A DNA stretch of 64,000 nucleotides from contig CAIMWE010000094.1 of NCBI GenBank assembly GCA_903845115.1, positions 1-64,000 of the forward strand, given 5' to 3'. Below the pieces are notes generated by a model, which made no database searches, was not told the origin of the DNA, and worked only from the letters and a program-made list of their open reading frames with translations. Positions 33,094-42,348 of the stretch are shown here, one piece after another. The position numbers and the translations under genes were made by a program. Position 1 is the first letter of the stretch, and each line of letters opens with the position of its first letter. The stretch comes from an uncultured Acidobacteriota bacterium. GTDB taxonomy: Bacteria > Acidobacteriota > Thermoanaerobaculia > UBA5066.

Positions 33094-34410
33094 ATGCTCA
33101 CGGACCTCATCCCCGACACGGCCCTCAACGTTGGCCTTCCCGCCGTCAAGCGCGCCCTCGGCGTGGTGACCCGGGTCCTGCCGATCCCGCAGCCGACCCT
33201 GATGGTGGGACCCGGCTCCAGCATCCGGCTCGGGGAGACCATCAGCGGCCTCGGCCACCGCAGGATCTTCGTCGTCACCGACGGCGTCATCACACGGCTG
33301 GGCCTCGCCACCCCGTTGCTCGAGGCCCTGACGCGAGGCGGTTCCGCCTTCGTCGTCTTCGACGAGATCACGCCCGACGCCCCGATCCCGCTCGTCGAAA
33401 AGGGGATCGAGATGTACCGCCGGGAAAGCTGCGACGCGATCGTCGCATTCGGGGGCGGCTCGGTGATGGACTCGGCGAAGGCCATCGGCGTCTCGGTCGC
33501 CAACGACAAGCACCCTCGCGAGCTGGTCGGCTACTTCAAGGGATGGAGCGCCCCGCCCCCGATCTACGCCGTGCCGACCACCGCGGGAACCGGGTCGGAG
33601 GTGACCGTCGCCGCCGTGATCTCGGACCCGGAGAACCACACCAAGCTGGTCATCGCGGACACGCGGATGGTCCCCCGCCTCGCGGCCCTCGACCCGTGCC
33701 TGATGACGGGCCTCCCCGGGCCGATCACCGCGGCCACCGGGATGGACGCCCTGACCCACGCGATCGAGGCCTACATCGGCCAGTGGGGGACCGACTTCAC
33801 CGACCGGATGGCCCTCGCCGCCGTCGCGATGATCTACGAGAACCTGCCGATCGCGTACACGAACGGCCAGGACCTCGGCGCGCGGGAGAAGATGGCGCTG
33901 GCCTCGACGTACGCCGGCCTCGCCTTCACGCGGGCCAACGTCGGGAACGTCCACGCGATCGCGCACCAGCTCGGCGGGCTCTACCACACGCCGCACGGCC
34001 TCGCGAACGCCATCGTGCTGCCTCCCGTCCTCCGCTTCTCGAGCCCTTCGTGCACCGCCAAGCTCGCCGCCCTGGCGGTGCGGGCCGGCGTGGGAGAGAG
34101 CGGCCAGCCGGAGGACGGGCTGGCACGGACGTTCCTGGACTCCGTCGAGGCCCTGAACGCCTCGCTGGGGATCCCGGCTCGCCTCGACACGCTCCGAGAG
34201 GAGGACATCCCGGGACTCGCGAAGGCCGCCTGCTGGGAAGCGGACACGAGCTACCCGGTCCCGGCCCGGATGTCCCGGACCGCGTGCGAGCAGCTGCTCC
34301 GCCAGATCCTGCCGGTGCCTGGCGGTCCGGAACCGCTAGCGCGGCAAGGAAGCAAGGCCAAGGCGCCGCCCCGGAAGAAGCGCGCACGCCCGCGGCCAGA
34401 CGCCGGATAG
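33094..34410 (+). CDS. Iron-containing alcohol dehydrogenase
   Basis: A 438-residue canonical member of the family, with GGAGG 7 nt before the ATG. It has FGGGSVMDSAKAIG (NAD site), PTTAGTGSEVT, MDALTHAIEAY (metal Asp and His), and NVHAIAHQLGGLYHTPHG (two more His ligands). All ligands are intact, unlike the relative at 13.1 kb. A Lys/Arg/Pro-rich tail of ~35 residues is unusual. It faces the wax-ester synthase gene 51 nt away, so a natural reaction would be fatty aldehyde to fatty alcohol; this is inference. Confidence 0.93.
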   Translation: MLTDLIPDTALNVGLPAVKRALGVVTRVLPIPQPTLMVGPGSSIRLGETISGLGHRRIFVVTDGVITRLGLATPLLEALTRGGSAFVVFDEITPDAPIPLVEKGIEMYRRESCDAIVAFGGGSVMDSAKAIGVSVANDKHPRELVGYFKGWSAPPPIYAVPTTAGTGSEVTVAAVISDPENHTKLVIADTRMVPRLAALDPCLMTGLPGPITAATGMDALTHAIEAYIGQWGTDFTDRMALAAVAMIYENLPIAYTNGQDLGAREKMALASTYAGLAFTRANVGNVHAIAHQLGGLYHTPHGLANAIVLPPVLRFSSPSCTAKLAALAVRAGVGESGQPEDGLARTFLDSVEALNASLGIPARLDTLREEDIPGLAKAACWEADTSYPVPARMSRTACEQLLRQILPVPGGPEPLARQGSKAKAPPRKKRARPRPDAG

Positions 34411-34461
34411 GTTTTTCGCGGGCGTTCCGCCGGCGGAACGCGAAGCCGCGGGTACCGGTGC

Positions 34462-35853
34462 TCAGCGCGTGTGCGCGTCGAGCACCGCGGCTTCGAGCTC
34501 CGTGAAAGCCTCCTGGACGTAGGTGCTCAACCGATCCAGGTTCGCCACCTGATTGGTGGCGATCAGCCCGAAGAAGAGCTGATCGGCGTAGCTGACGAGC
34601 GTGATGTTGAGGAGGTTGCTCGGCGGCAGTGTGCTGATCGGGTGAATCTCCGTCATCTTCGCGCCCCGCAGGAAGAGGCGCTCCTTGGGCCCGGGTACGT
34701 TCGACACGAGCGTGTTGCTCATGGGCGGCAGCATCTCGCTCAGGTTGAGCGTTTCCGCGGCCTGTGCCACGACATTGCTGAGGATCGTGTACGACTCGAT
34801 CGCTTGCGGGGCGACGTTGTCGACCATGTTGCGAACGCCGCGGAGGGAGAACCCGATGTTCCGCAGCCGGATGTAAGGGTCGTCGGTGGGCGGCGACAGC
34901 TCCACCTGGATGATCCCGATCCTGTTGCCCGCCGTCTTCTCGCCGGGCTTGCGCAAGCTCACGGGCATCTGGATCGTAATGGGGCGCTCGAGCTCGTAGG
35001 CCTGGCCCTCGAGATAACGCCTCAGGGCCCCGTCCAGGCAGGTCAGGGCGACGTGGTTCAGCGTGGAGCGCGTCTTCTTTCGTATGAGGTTCACGCGCTC
35101 CATCGGGACGGCCGCGGTGGCGAACTGCCGGCCCTTGGTGACCGAACCGGTGAGCGGCGTCTTCTCCGTCGCGATGAACGGGAGCGCGATGGCGTTCTTC
35201 GTCAGATTCGCGCTCTCCAGCACCAGCATGGCCGCGAGCCGTCCGAGCCCCAGAGCGCGGAGCCCCGTGTCCACGGCGCCGTTCCAGATCGTCTCCAGCA
35301 ACTCCCTGCCGCCATTCTTCTCCCGATCGCGTTCAACGCCGTGCGTCTCCGTCCAGAACGGTCTAAGGGCGAGGTCGTCCGCCGTCGTCGCCAGACTCTC
35401 GGCCGCCCAGCGCAACACCGTGACGCCGTCCGCAACGGCGTGGTGGATCTTCAGGTAGAGGGCAAATCGCCCGCCCTCGACCCCGTCGATCACGTGGACC
35501 TCCCACAGCGGGCGCGACCGGTCGAGCATCGGCGTGTGGAGCTTCGCCACGAGCTTGTAAAGCGACTTCCTGTCGTTCTCGCCACGAGGGAGCGGGTGAT
35601 AGAAGACGTGCTGCTTCAGGTCGACGGCGTCGACCTCCCGCCAGCGCGGCATCGCCGCCAGGGAGAACACGATCACGCGGTTGAACGGCGCCTGGACCTT
35701 CGTATGCTCGAGGAATTCCGTGGTGAGCCGCCTGGCGAGCCCTGCGGCTGCGTTCGCGGGCTTCTCGAAGACCAGCAGCCCCGCCACGTGCTTCGGGCTC
35801 GCGGCGGACTCCGTGACGAAGAACCCTAGATCGAGAACCGAGAGGCCTGCCAT
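34462..35853 (-). CDS. Wax ester synthase / diacylglycerol O-acyltransferase (WS/DGAT)
   Basis: A 463-residue protein. The active-site HHxxxDG motif is KIHHAVADGV (~139). Other family features are PLWEVHVIDGVEGG just before it, and SNVPGPKERLFLRGAKM with a PPSNLLNIT segment near the C-terminus. It joins an acyl-CoA to a fatty alcohol (wax ester) or diacylglycerol (triacylglycerol). It starts 5 nt after the acyl-ACP-reductase-like gene ends, so the two are one transcription unit. Confidence 0.93.
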   Translation of the reverse strand: MAGLSVLDLGFFVTESAASPKHVAGLLVFEKPANAAAGLARRLTTEFLEHTKVQAPFNRVIVFSLAAMPRWREVDAVDLKQHVFYHPLPRGENDRKSLYKLVAKLHTPMLDRSRPLWEVHVIDGVEGGRFALYLKIHHAVADGVTVLRWAAESLATTADDLALRPFWTETHGVERDREKNGGRELLETIWNGAVDTGLRALGLGRLAAMLVLESANLTKNAIALPFIATEKTPLTGSVTKGRQFATAAVPMERVNLIRKKTRSTLNHVALTCLDGALRRYLEGQAYELERPITIQMPVSLRKPGEKTAGNRIGIIQVELSPPTDDPYIRLRNIGFSLRGVRNMVDNVAPQAIESYTILSNVVAQAAETLNLSEMLPPMSNTLVSNVPGPKERLFLRGAKMTEIHPISTLPPSNLLNITLVSYADQLFFGLIATNQVANLDRLSTYVQEAFTELEAAVLDAHTR

Positions 35854-35858
35854 CGCGA

Positions 35859-38072
35859 CTACTCCGAGGAAGGCGTCCGCGTCCCGATGCCAGACGCACC
35901 CGTCCGCTTCGGCCCGGGTGTCCTGCCCGCTGCCCTCGGCGTCGCGGGGGCTTCCTCGACCGCCTTCGGAGCCCCGGCGGCCTTCGGGGCCGCCCCGCGC
36001 GGCGACGCCAGAGGCTTGCGAGCTTTCCCGCCGGCGGTCCCCTTCCAGGTGAGGCGGGCCTTGCGCGCTCGCGCCACCACCCTGGCGATGTCACGGTCGG
36101 TGTACACGCCGTTCACCCCGGAGATGGCCGAGAGCTTCATGCCGTGCTTCAAGCCGAGCTTGTAGATCTCCTTGACCTTCTCCCACTCCGTGTCGCGGCC
36201 GACGGTGAACACCTCGAACCGGCCCTCGAGCGCGAGCACGATGGTCTCCGCGAGGCACGCGTAGACCACGTTCGGCGGAAGGCCGATGTTCTTGAGGCCC
36301 TTGACCTGCGACGGCAGCTCGATCTCGCCCGACTCGAGGACGAGCACGTCGGGCCGTTTGACGACTTCGGACTCCGGGAGGTCCAGCGGCCGCGCCACGT
36401 CGGTGATCACGCAGCCGGGCTTCACCTTCATGATGTCCAGGACCTTCTTGCCCGCTCCCGAAGTCGAGGTGACGATCATGTCCATCTCGCCCAGCAGGTC
36501 GTCGTAGTCGTCCGAGGTGAAGACCTTGGCATCCGGGGTGTCCTTGAGGATCGACTGCTTCAGCGGCTCGAGCTTCTCGACGCTCCGGCCGGCGAGGTAC
36601 ACCTCGTCGAAGGCCATGGCCAGGAGCCGCGCGCTCACCGAGCCGATCGAGCCGGTCGCGCCGATCACCATGGTCTTTGCCGCGATCCTGCCGGTCTTCT
36701 TGTTGGCGTGGACGAGGCCCATCCGCCGCATCGCGTCGGCGGCTGCCCACAGCGCGCCCGACGCCGAGTAGCTGTTGCCGGTCGTGATCGGGATCTTCGC
36801 CCGGCGCGCCACCGTGATGCCGGCGTCGCCCACGACCTTGGTGAAGGCGCCCAAGCCCATGATCTGGGCTCCCATCTTCTCGGCCATCTCCGCCGCGTCG
36901 AGCAGCCGGCGGTACGTGAACTCCGGGCTGTGGGAGAGCATCTCCTTCGGCGTGCCGCCGACGGAGATCAGCCATCCCTCGGCCTCGGCGCCGGCGGGGG
37001 AGACGATGTTCTCCAGCTTGCAGTACACCATCGGGGGCAGGTGGGCCGCGAGCGACTCGATGCCGTCCATCAGGAACTTCGGCGTTGCCGCCGGGATCGG
37101 CAGGCCTTTCCTGATGAACTCCTGGCTCAGCGGGTGGATGACGAACGCGAAGCGGCGGATGTTCCGGAACTTGCCCGTGGGGTGCAGGAGCCGCGGCTGG
37201 ATGTCGAGCTCGTGGATGATCTCCTCGAAATCGTCGTCGGACAGCTCGTTGGCCGGCTTCCCCACCGCGGCCAGGATCATCGCCTCGATCGTGCTGATGC
37301 CAACCACCTGCTCGAAGAGCTTCGGAGAGACGTCCACCACCAGGTTGACCTTCTGCTCCCTGAAGAACTTCAGCCGCTCGTCGCCGACGGCGGAGGTGAC
37401 GAGGGTCTTGCCCGCCAGGTTCTTGCCGTCGGCCACGGCCTTTATCTCCGCGAAGGTGCCGACGATCACGTGCGCTTTCGCGGCGGCCATCGCGACGCGC
37501 CTGTTCTTCAGGCCGATCAGGGCCGACTCGAGGAGGTCGGCGCGCCAGCCGCCGAGGACCAGGTCCGTGCCTTTCGCGAAGAGCTCGAGCTCCTGCAACG
37601 AGGAGAGCAGCACGGGCGCGCCGGTCTGGTAAACCGAGTCCGCGAAGGAGAGGTTCCGGGTGTAGTACGACATCGCCTCGGCCATGTCGTAGTTCCGGAT
37701 CCCCGAGATGAAGAGGACGAGGTTGTTGTTGAAGTAGTTGCCGAGCTCCTTGTGCACGTGGCGCACGGCCCGCACCTGCAGCAGACGCCGGAGCGTCCCG
37801 CCGGTCGTCACGGGCACGCGCGTCACCACCTGCGTCAGACGCAAGGTCTCCCCGTGGGTGATCGTCCGCGTACCGACGTTGTAGTGGTCGCTGATCTCGC
37901 CGAGCGCCATGGCGTCGGCCTTGCCCTGCTCGCGGCGCATCAGCTCCCACGCCTTGCCGGTGTCCATGTCGGCGCCGAGACGCCGGACCGAGAACTCCTG
38001 GCCGAGGAACGTCGCCTTGAACTCGAAATCTTGATCGGAAGACCCGAGGGTCACCGTTACGACCTTTTTCAT
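35859..38072 (-). CDS. Long-chain acyl-ACP-reductase-like dehydrogenase, paralogue 1
   Basis: A 737-residue protein. The C-terminal ~370 residues resemble cyanobacterial aldehyde-forming acyl-ACP reductase (AAR): GAQIMGLGAFTKVVGDAG, ITTGNSYSASGALWAA, Rossmann VIGATGSIGS (~469) and YACLAETIVLALEGRF (~603). The last aligns with the AAR segment ACFAEAMLLEFEG that holds the catalytic Cys. The N-terminal ~330 residues (TQVVTRVPVTTGG, GNYFNNNLVLFISG...) have no family I can name and double the usual AAR length. The tail is Ala/Pro/Lys-rich. I chose the ATG at 38072 by alignment with the paralogue. It precedes the WS/DGAT gene by 5 nt. Confidence 0.85.
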   Translation of the reverse strand: MKKVVTVTLGSSDQDFEFKATFLGQEFSVRRLGADMDTGKAWELMRREQGKADAMALGEISDHYNVGTRTITHGETLRLTQVVTRVPVTTGGTLRRLLQVRAVRHVHKELGNYFNNNLVLFISGIRNYDMAEAMSYYTRNLSFADSVYQTGAPVLLSSLQELELFAKGTDLVLGGWRADLLESALIGLKNRRVAMAAAKAHVIVGTFAEIKAVADGKNLAGKTLVTSAVGDERLKFFREQKVNLVVDVSPKLFEQVVGISTIEAMILAAVGKPANELSDDDFEEIIHELDIQPRLLHPTGKFRNIRRFAFVIHPLSQEFIRKGLPIPAATPKFLMDGIESLAAHLPPMVYCKLENIVSPAGAEAEGWLISVGGTPKEMLSHSPEFTYRRLLDAAEMAEKMGAQIMGLGAFTKVVGDAGITVARRAKIPITTGNSYSASGALWAAADAMRRMGLVHANKKTGRIAAKTMVIGATGSIGSVSARLLAMAFDEVYLAGRSVEKLEPLKQSILKDTPDAKVFTSDDYDDLLGEMDMIVTSTSGAGKKVLDIMKVKPGCVITDVARPLDLPESEVVKRPDVLVLESGEIELPSQVKGLKNIGLPPNVVYACLAETIVLALEGRFEVFTVGRDTEWEKVKEIYKLGLKHGMKLSAISGVNGVYTDRDIARVVARARKARLTWKGTAGGKARKPLASPRGAAPKAAGAPKAVEEAPATPRAAGRTPGPKRTGASGIGTRTPSSE

Positions 38073-38131
38073 CGCTCGGAGAATAGGCATTTCGACCCCG
38101 GCGGACAAGGCCGGGCGATTCCTGGCAGGTC

Positions 38132-39970
38132 TCAGGCCTCCGGGTGGCGCTGCCTTTCGCGCTCCATCTGGGCGATGAGGAACTGCCGCAGGAGGACGAT
38201 CTCCTTCGGCATCGTCGCGGCGTGCTTCGTGAAGAACGCCTCCTGGTCCTCCAGCTCGCGCTGCCACGCCGGCAGGTCGATGCGCTGCGCCTCGTCCACG
38301 TCCTCGAGGGTCACGCCAGACCCCTCGAGGTCGAAGTCGCTCTGTCTCGGCACCCAGCCCAGGCACGTCTCCCGGGCCCCGGCGCGGCCGTGCGCGCGGT
38401 CGACGATCCACTTCAGGACGCGCATGTTGTCGCAGTAGCCCGGCCACAAGTAGCGGCCGTCGGCCCCCTTCCGGAACCAGTTCACCTGGAAGATCTTCGG
38501 GGGCGACGCGATGCAGTGCGCCATGTCCAGCCAGTGGCCGAAGTAGAGCCCCATGTCGTACCCGCAGAAGGGCAGCATCGCCATCGGGTCGCGCCGCACG
38601 ACGCCGACCTGGCCCGTCGCGGCCGCCGTCGTCTCGGAGCCGAGCGTCGCCCCGAGGAAGACGCCGTGCGTCCAGTGGAAGGCCTGGACGACGAGCGGCA
38701 CCGTGTCGCTGCGCCGCCCGCCGAAGACGATCGCCGAGATCGGGACGCCGCGCGGGTCGTTCGCCCTGGGAGACAGGTACGGGTTGTTCGTCATGGGAGC
38801 CGTGAACCGGCTGTTCGGGTGCGCCGCCTTCTCCTTCGACGCGGGGGTCCAGGGCCTCCCCTGCCAGTCCACGAGCGTCTCCGGGACCGGGCCGTCCTTC
38901 CCCTCCCACCAGACGTCGCCGTCCGGCGTGAGCCCCACGTTCGTGTAGAGCGTGTCCCTGGCCATGGTGCGCATCGCCGTCGGGTTCGTGGCGAAGTTCG
39001 TCCCCGGCGCCACCCCGAAGTAGCCGTTCTCGGGGTTGATCGCCCAGAGGCGCCCGTCCGGACCGGGGCGCATCCAGCAGATGTCGTCGCCCACCGTCCA
39101 GACGTGCCAGCCGCGGAAGTGCTCGGGCGGGATGAGCATCGCGAAGTTCGTCTTCCCGCAGGCGCTCGGAAAGGCGGCCGCCACGTACGTCGTCTCGCCG
39201 CGTGGGCTCTCGACGCCCATGATCATCATGTGCTCGGCCATCCACCCCTCCTGGCGGCCGAGCCACGAGCCGATGCGGAGCGCGAGACACTTCTTGCCGA
39301 GGAGCGCGTTGCCGCCGTACCCGCTGCCGACGGACCAGATCGTGTTGTCCTGCGGGAAGTGGCAGATGAACCGGCGCTCCGGGTCCAGGTCGAGCGTGCA
39401 GTGGAGGCCGCGGTTGAACCGGCTCGAGGCGCGGAGCATGCCGAGGGCCACATTGCCCATGCGGGTCATGATCCCCATGTTCAGGGCGACATAGACGCTG
39501 TCGGTGATCTCCACGCCGATCTTCGCCAGGGGCGAGCCGGGCGGGCCCATCACGTACGGCACCACGTACATCGTCCGCCCCGCCATCGAGCCCTCGAGGA
39601 GCGCGCCCAGCTTCCGGTACGCCTCGTCCGGCGCCATCCAGTTGTTGTTCGGGCCAGCCTCGTCCCTCGTGGTCGTGCAGACGAATGTGCACTTCTCGAC
39701 GCGCGCCACGTCGTTCGGGTGCGAGCGGTGGAGGTAGCAGCCAGGGAGCTTCTCCTGATTCAGCTTGATCAGGACGCCCTTCGTGACGGCGTACTCCGTG
39801 AGGCGGGCCCTCTCCTCCTCGGTGCCGTCGCACCAGACGACGCGGTCCGGCCTCGTGAGCCGGGCGCACTCGTCGACCCAGGCGAGGAGGTCGGGGTTCG
39901 GCGTCAGGGGAGTGTCGAGGGAGGGCGTGGTCCGGGGCGTCGTCCGGGGAGCGGTCAGGGTCGAGCTCAT
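38132..39970 (-). CDS. pckG: Phosphoenolpyruvate carboxykinase (GTP)
   Basis: A 612-residue cytoplasmic enzyme converting oxaloacetate and GTP to phosphoenolpyruvate. The P-loop-like kinase motif is FPSACGKTNFAML (~280). Other conserved blocks are VVWCDGTEEE, HRSHPNDVARVE, SPRGETTYVAAAFPSACG, VGDDICWM, INPENGYFGVAPGT, RFTAP and FGGRRSDTVPL. The length is normal for the GTP-dependent class. It lies 59 nt upstream of the acyl-reductase gene on the same strand and may be co-transcribed with it. Confidence 0.96.
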   Translation of the reverse strand: MSSTLTAPRTTPRTTPSLDTPLTPNPDLLAWVDECARLTRPDRVVWCDGTEEERARLTEYAVTKGVLIKLNQEKLPGCYLHRSHPNDVARVEKCTFVCTTTRDEAGPNNNWMAPDEAYRKLGALLEGSMAGRTMYVVPYVMGPPGSPLAKIGVEITDSVYVALNMGIMTRMGNVALGMLRASSRFNRGLHCTLDLDPERRFICHFPQDNTIWSVGSGYGGNALLGKKCLALRIGSWLGRQEGWMAEHMMIMGVESPRGETTYVAAAFPSACGKTNFAMLIPPEHFRGWHVWTVGDDICWMRPGPDGRLWAINPENGYFGVAPGTNFATNPTAMRTMARDTLYTNVGLTPDGDVWWEGKDGPVPETLVDWQGRPWTPASKEKAAHPNSRFTAPMTNNPYLSPRANDPRGVPISAIVFGGRRSDTVPLVVQAFHWTHGVFLGATLGSETTAAATGQVGVVRRDPMAMLPFCGYDMGLYFGHWLDMAHCIASPPKIFQVNWFRKGADGRYLWPGYCDNMRVLKWIVDRAHGRAGARETCLGWVPRQSDFDLEGSGVTLEDVDEAQRIDLPAWQRELEDQEAFFTKHAATMPKEIVLLRQFLIAQMERERQRHPEA

Positions 39971-40219
39971 GAGAGTCCCTCCTGCACACCGCGTCGCCGC
40001 GATGCGCCGAAAATCAACTCATGCGGGTTGAAGCCAGTTCCACGGAAACCATCTTACGCTTCCGGGGGGCCCGCGGCAGTCCGCGGATCTCGACCTGCGG
40101 ACTCTCGTCGAAGCGGCGGACTGCCTTCGCATAACGCGATACCATCCCCGCGGACGGCGGGGGCCTCCTGGCGACGGGACGAGTCGACGCGCCCTACCGC
40201 CCGAGGAAGGGTCTGACAG

Positions 40220-42337
40220 ATGAAGACAGCCGTCGGTATCAGCCTGGGTGCGGGCAGGCACAACTTCGAGTTCGAAACCGACTTCCTGGGGGAACGCCTC
40301 AAGGTATGGCGCCTGGGCACGGATGGCAGCACGACGAAGGCCGTCAAGCTCCTGAAGGCCTGGAACCAGAACGCCGACGCGATCGGCCTCGGCGCCGTCA
40401 AGGACAGCTACCGGCCCGCCTCGCGGCGCGTCATCGAGGAGGACGTCGCACGGATGACGAGGGTCGTCACGCGCATCCCCGTCACCACGGGGGAGCGCCT
40501 CGTCGACATCCTGCAGGAATGGGCCGTGCGCCACGTGCAGAACACGCTGGGGTCCTACTTCAGCAACGCCAACGTCCTGTTCTTCTCGGGAACCTCGAAC
40601 CTCAAGCTCGCGCAGACGATGCACGAGTACACGCAGAACGTGGCCTTCGCCGACCCGCTGCTCCGCCTCGGCGTCCCCAAGCTGCTGACCTCGCTGGAGG
40701 CGCTCCAGCTCTACGCCGGCGGCGCCCACCGCGTTCTCGAGTGGGCCCTGCCCGGGCTGACGTCGTCGGAGACGGTGAAGGACCTGAACCGCTACATGCT
40801 GCGCAAGGCGATCCACGAGGCCACGGTCGTCGTGGCCCCTGTGCACGAGCTCGACGACTTCGAGCCGGAGGACCTGGCCGGCAAGACCATCGTCACCTCC
40901 ACCGTCAACGACGAGCGCATGGAGATGTTCAAGGAGAAGGGCGTCGCCATGGTGGTCGACGGCTCGCCGTTCCTGTTCGGGCACGTCCTCGCCCCCAGCC
41001 TCCTGGATGCCATGATCATCGCCGCGACGGGGCGAAATCCCGCGGAGCTCCTCGAGGACGACTACCTGGAAATCATCACCGAGGTGCAGGCAGAGCCGCG
41101 GATCCTCTATCCGGGCGGCTTCAAGCGCGTCAACCGCTTCGCCTTCGTCATCCACCCGCTCTCGCAGGAGTACTTCAAGAAGGTCAAGCCGATCGAGATG
41201 CTCTCCTACGTGTCGCCCCCGATCTTCATGGACACGCTGGAGAAGGCGATGGCCTACATGCCGCCCTTCGTCTATTCGAAGGTGACCGGCATCAAGTCGC
41301 CCACGGGCGTCGAGGCCGAGGGCTGGCTCATCTCGGTGGGAGGCACGCCCAAGGAGATCATGAGCCACGACCCGGAGTTCACCTACCGCCGCCTGCTGGA
41401 GGCCGCCAGCATCGCCAAGCAGCTGGGCGCGCAGATCATGGGCCTGGGCGCCTTCACCAAGGTCGTGGGCGACGCGGGCGCCACGGTCGCCAAGCGCGCT
41501 CCGCTGCCGATCACGACGGGCAACAGCTACAGCGCCTCCGGCGCCCTCTGGGCGGCTCACGACGCGCTCCTCCGCCTGCGGCTGGTTCCAAAGCCCGCAC
41601 CCGGCGAGAAGATGGCGATGAAGGCGATGGTCGTGGGAGCCACCGGAGCCATCGGCTCGGTTTGCGCCCGCCTGCTGGCCATGGTCGCCGAGGAAGTCAC
41701 GATGGTCTCCCCCGAGACCGCCAAGCTGCTCTCGCTCAAGCAATCGATCCTCCGGGACACTCCCGACGCCAGGCTCTTCCTCGCGTCGCGCGCCGACAAG
41801 GACATCGCCGGGATGGACATGATCGTCACCGCGACCTCGGGCGCCGGCAAGAAGATCCTCGACATCATGAAGGTGAAGCCCGGATGCGTGATCACCGACG
41901 TGGCGCGTCCGCTCGACCTGCCGCCCAGCGAGGTCGCCAAGCGCCCGGACGTCCTGGTGATCGAGTCGGGCGAGATCCTGCTCCCCGGCCAGGTGCGGAT
42001 GAAGAACATCGGCCTGCCGGAGAACGTCGCCTACGCCTGCCTCGCCGAGACGATCGTCCTCGCGCTGGAGGGGAAGTTCGAGAGCTTCACGGTCGGCCGC
42101 AACATCGAGTGGGAGAAGGTCCGGGAGATCTACCGCCTGGGCGTCAAGCACGGGATGAAGCTCGCCGCCATCTCCGGGGTCAACGGCCCCTACTCCGACG
42201 AGGACATCGAACGGGTCCGCGAGCTCGCGCTGGCCGCACGCGCCCGGGCTGCGGCACCCCTGGAGCCGGCGAAGGCCGCTCCCAGGGCGCGCAAGACCAC
42301 GGCGCCGCGCCCGAGGGCCAGGAAGGCCTCTCGATAG
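40220..42337 (+). CDS. Long-chain acyl-ACP-reductase-like dehydrogenase, paralogue 2
   Basis: A 705-residue paralogue of the protein at 35.9-38.1 kb, similar along its whole length including the unnamed N-terminal domain (MTRVVTRIPVTTGERL, then GSYFSNANVLFFSG). The reductase part keeps GAQIMGLGAFTKVVGD, ITTGNSYSASGALWAA, VVGATGAIGSV (~470) and the presumed catalytic Cys in YACLAETIVLALEGKF (~607). It ends in a basic Lys/Arg/Ala/Pro tail. The gene is divergent from pckG across 249 bases. Confidence 0.85.
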   Translation: MKTAVGISLGAGRHNFEFETDFLGERLKVWRLGTDGSTTKAVKLLKAWNQNADAIGLGAVKDSYRPASRRVIEEDVARMTRVVTRIPVTTGERLVDILQEWAVRHVQNTLGSYFSNANVLFFSGTSNLKLAQTMHEYTQNVAFADPLLRLGVPKLLTSLEALQLYAGGAHRVLEWALPGLTSSETVKDLNRYMLRKAIHEATVVVAPVHELDDFEPEDLAGKTIVTSTVNDERMEMFKEKGVAMVVDGSPFLFGHVLAPSLLDAMIIAATGRNPAELLEDDYLEIITEVQAEPRILYPGGFKRVNRFAFVIHPLSQEYFKKVKPIEMLSYVSPPIFMDTLEKAMAYMPPFVYSKVTGIKSPTGVEAEGWLISVGGTPKEIMSHDPEFTYRRLLEAASIAKQLGAQIMGLGAFTKVVGDAGATVAKRAPLPITTGNSYSASGALWAAHDALLRLRLVPKPAPGEKMAMKAMVVGATGAIGSVCARLLAMVAEEVTMVSPETAKLLSLKQSILRDTPDARLFLASRADKDIAGMDMIVTATSGAGKKILDIMKVKPGCVITDVARPLDLPPSEVAKRPDVLVIESGEILLPGQVRMKNIGLPENVAYACLAETIVLALEGKFESFTVGRNIEWEKVREIYRLGVKHGMKLAAISGVNGPYSDEDIERVRELALAARARAAAPLEPAKAAPRARKTTAPRPRARKASR

Positions 42338-42348
42338 GGCCGGGCGCT

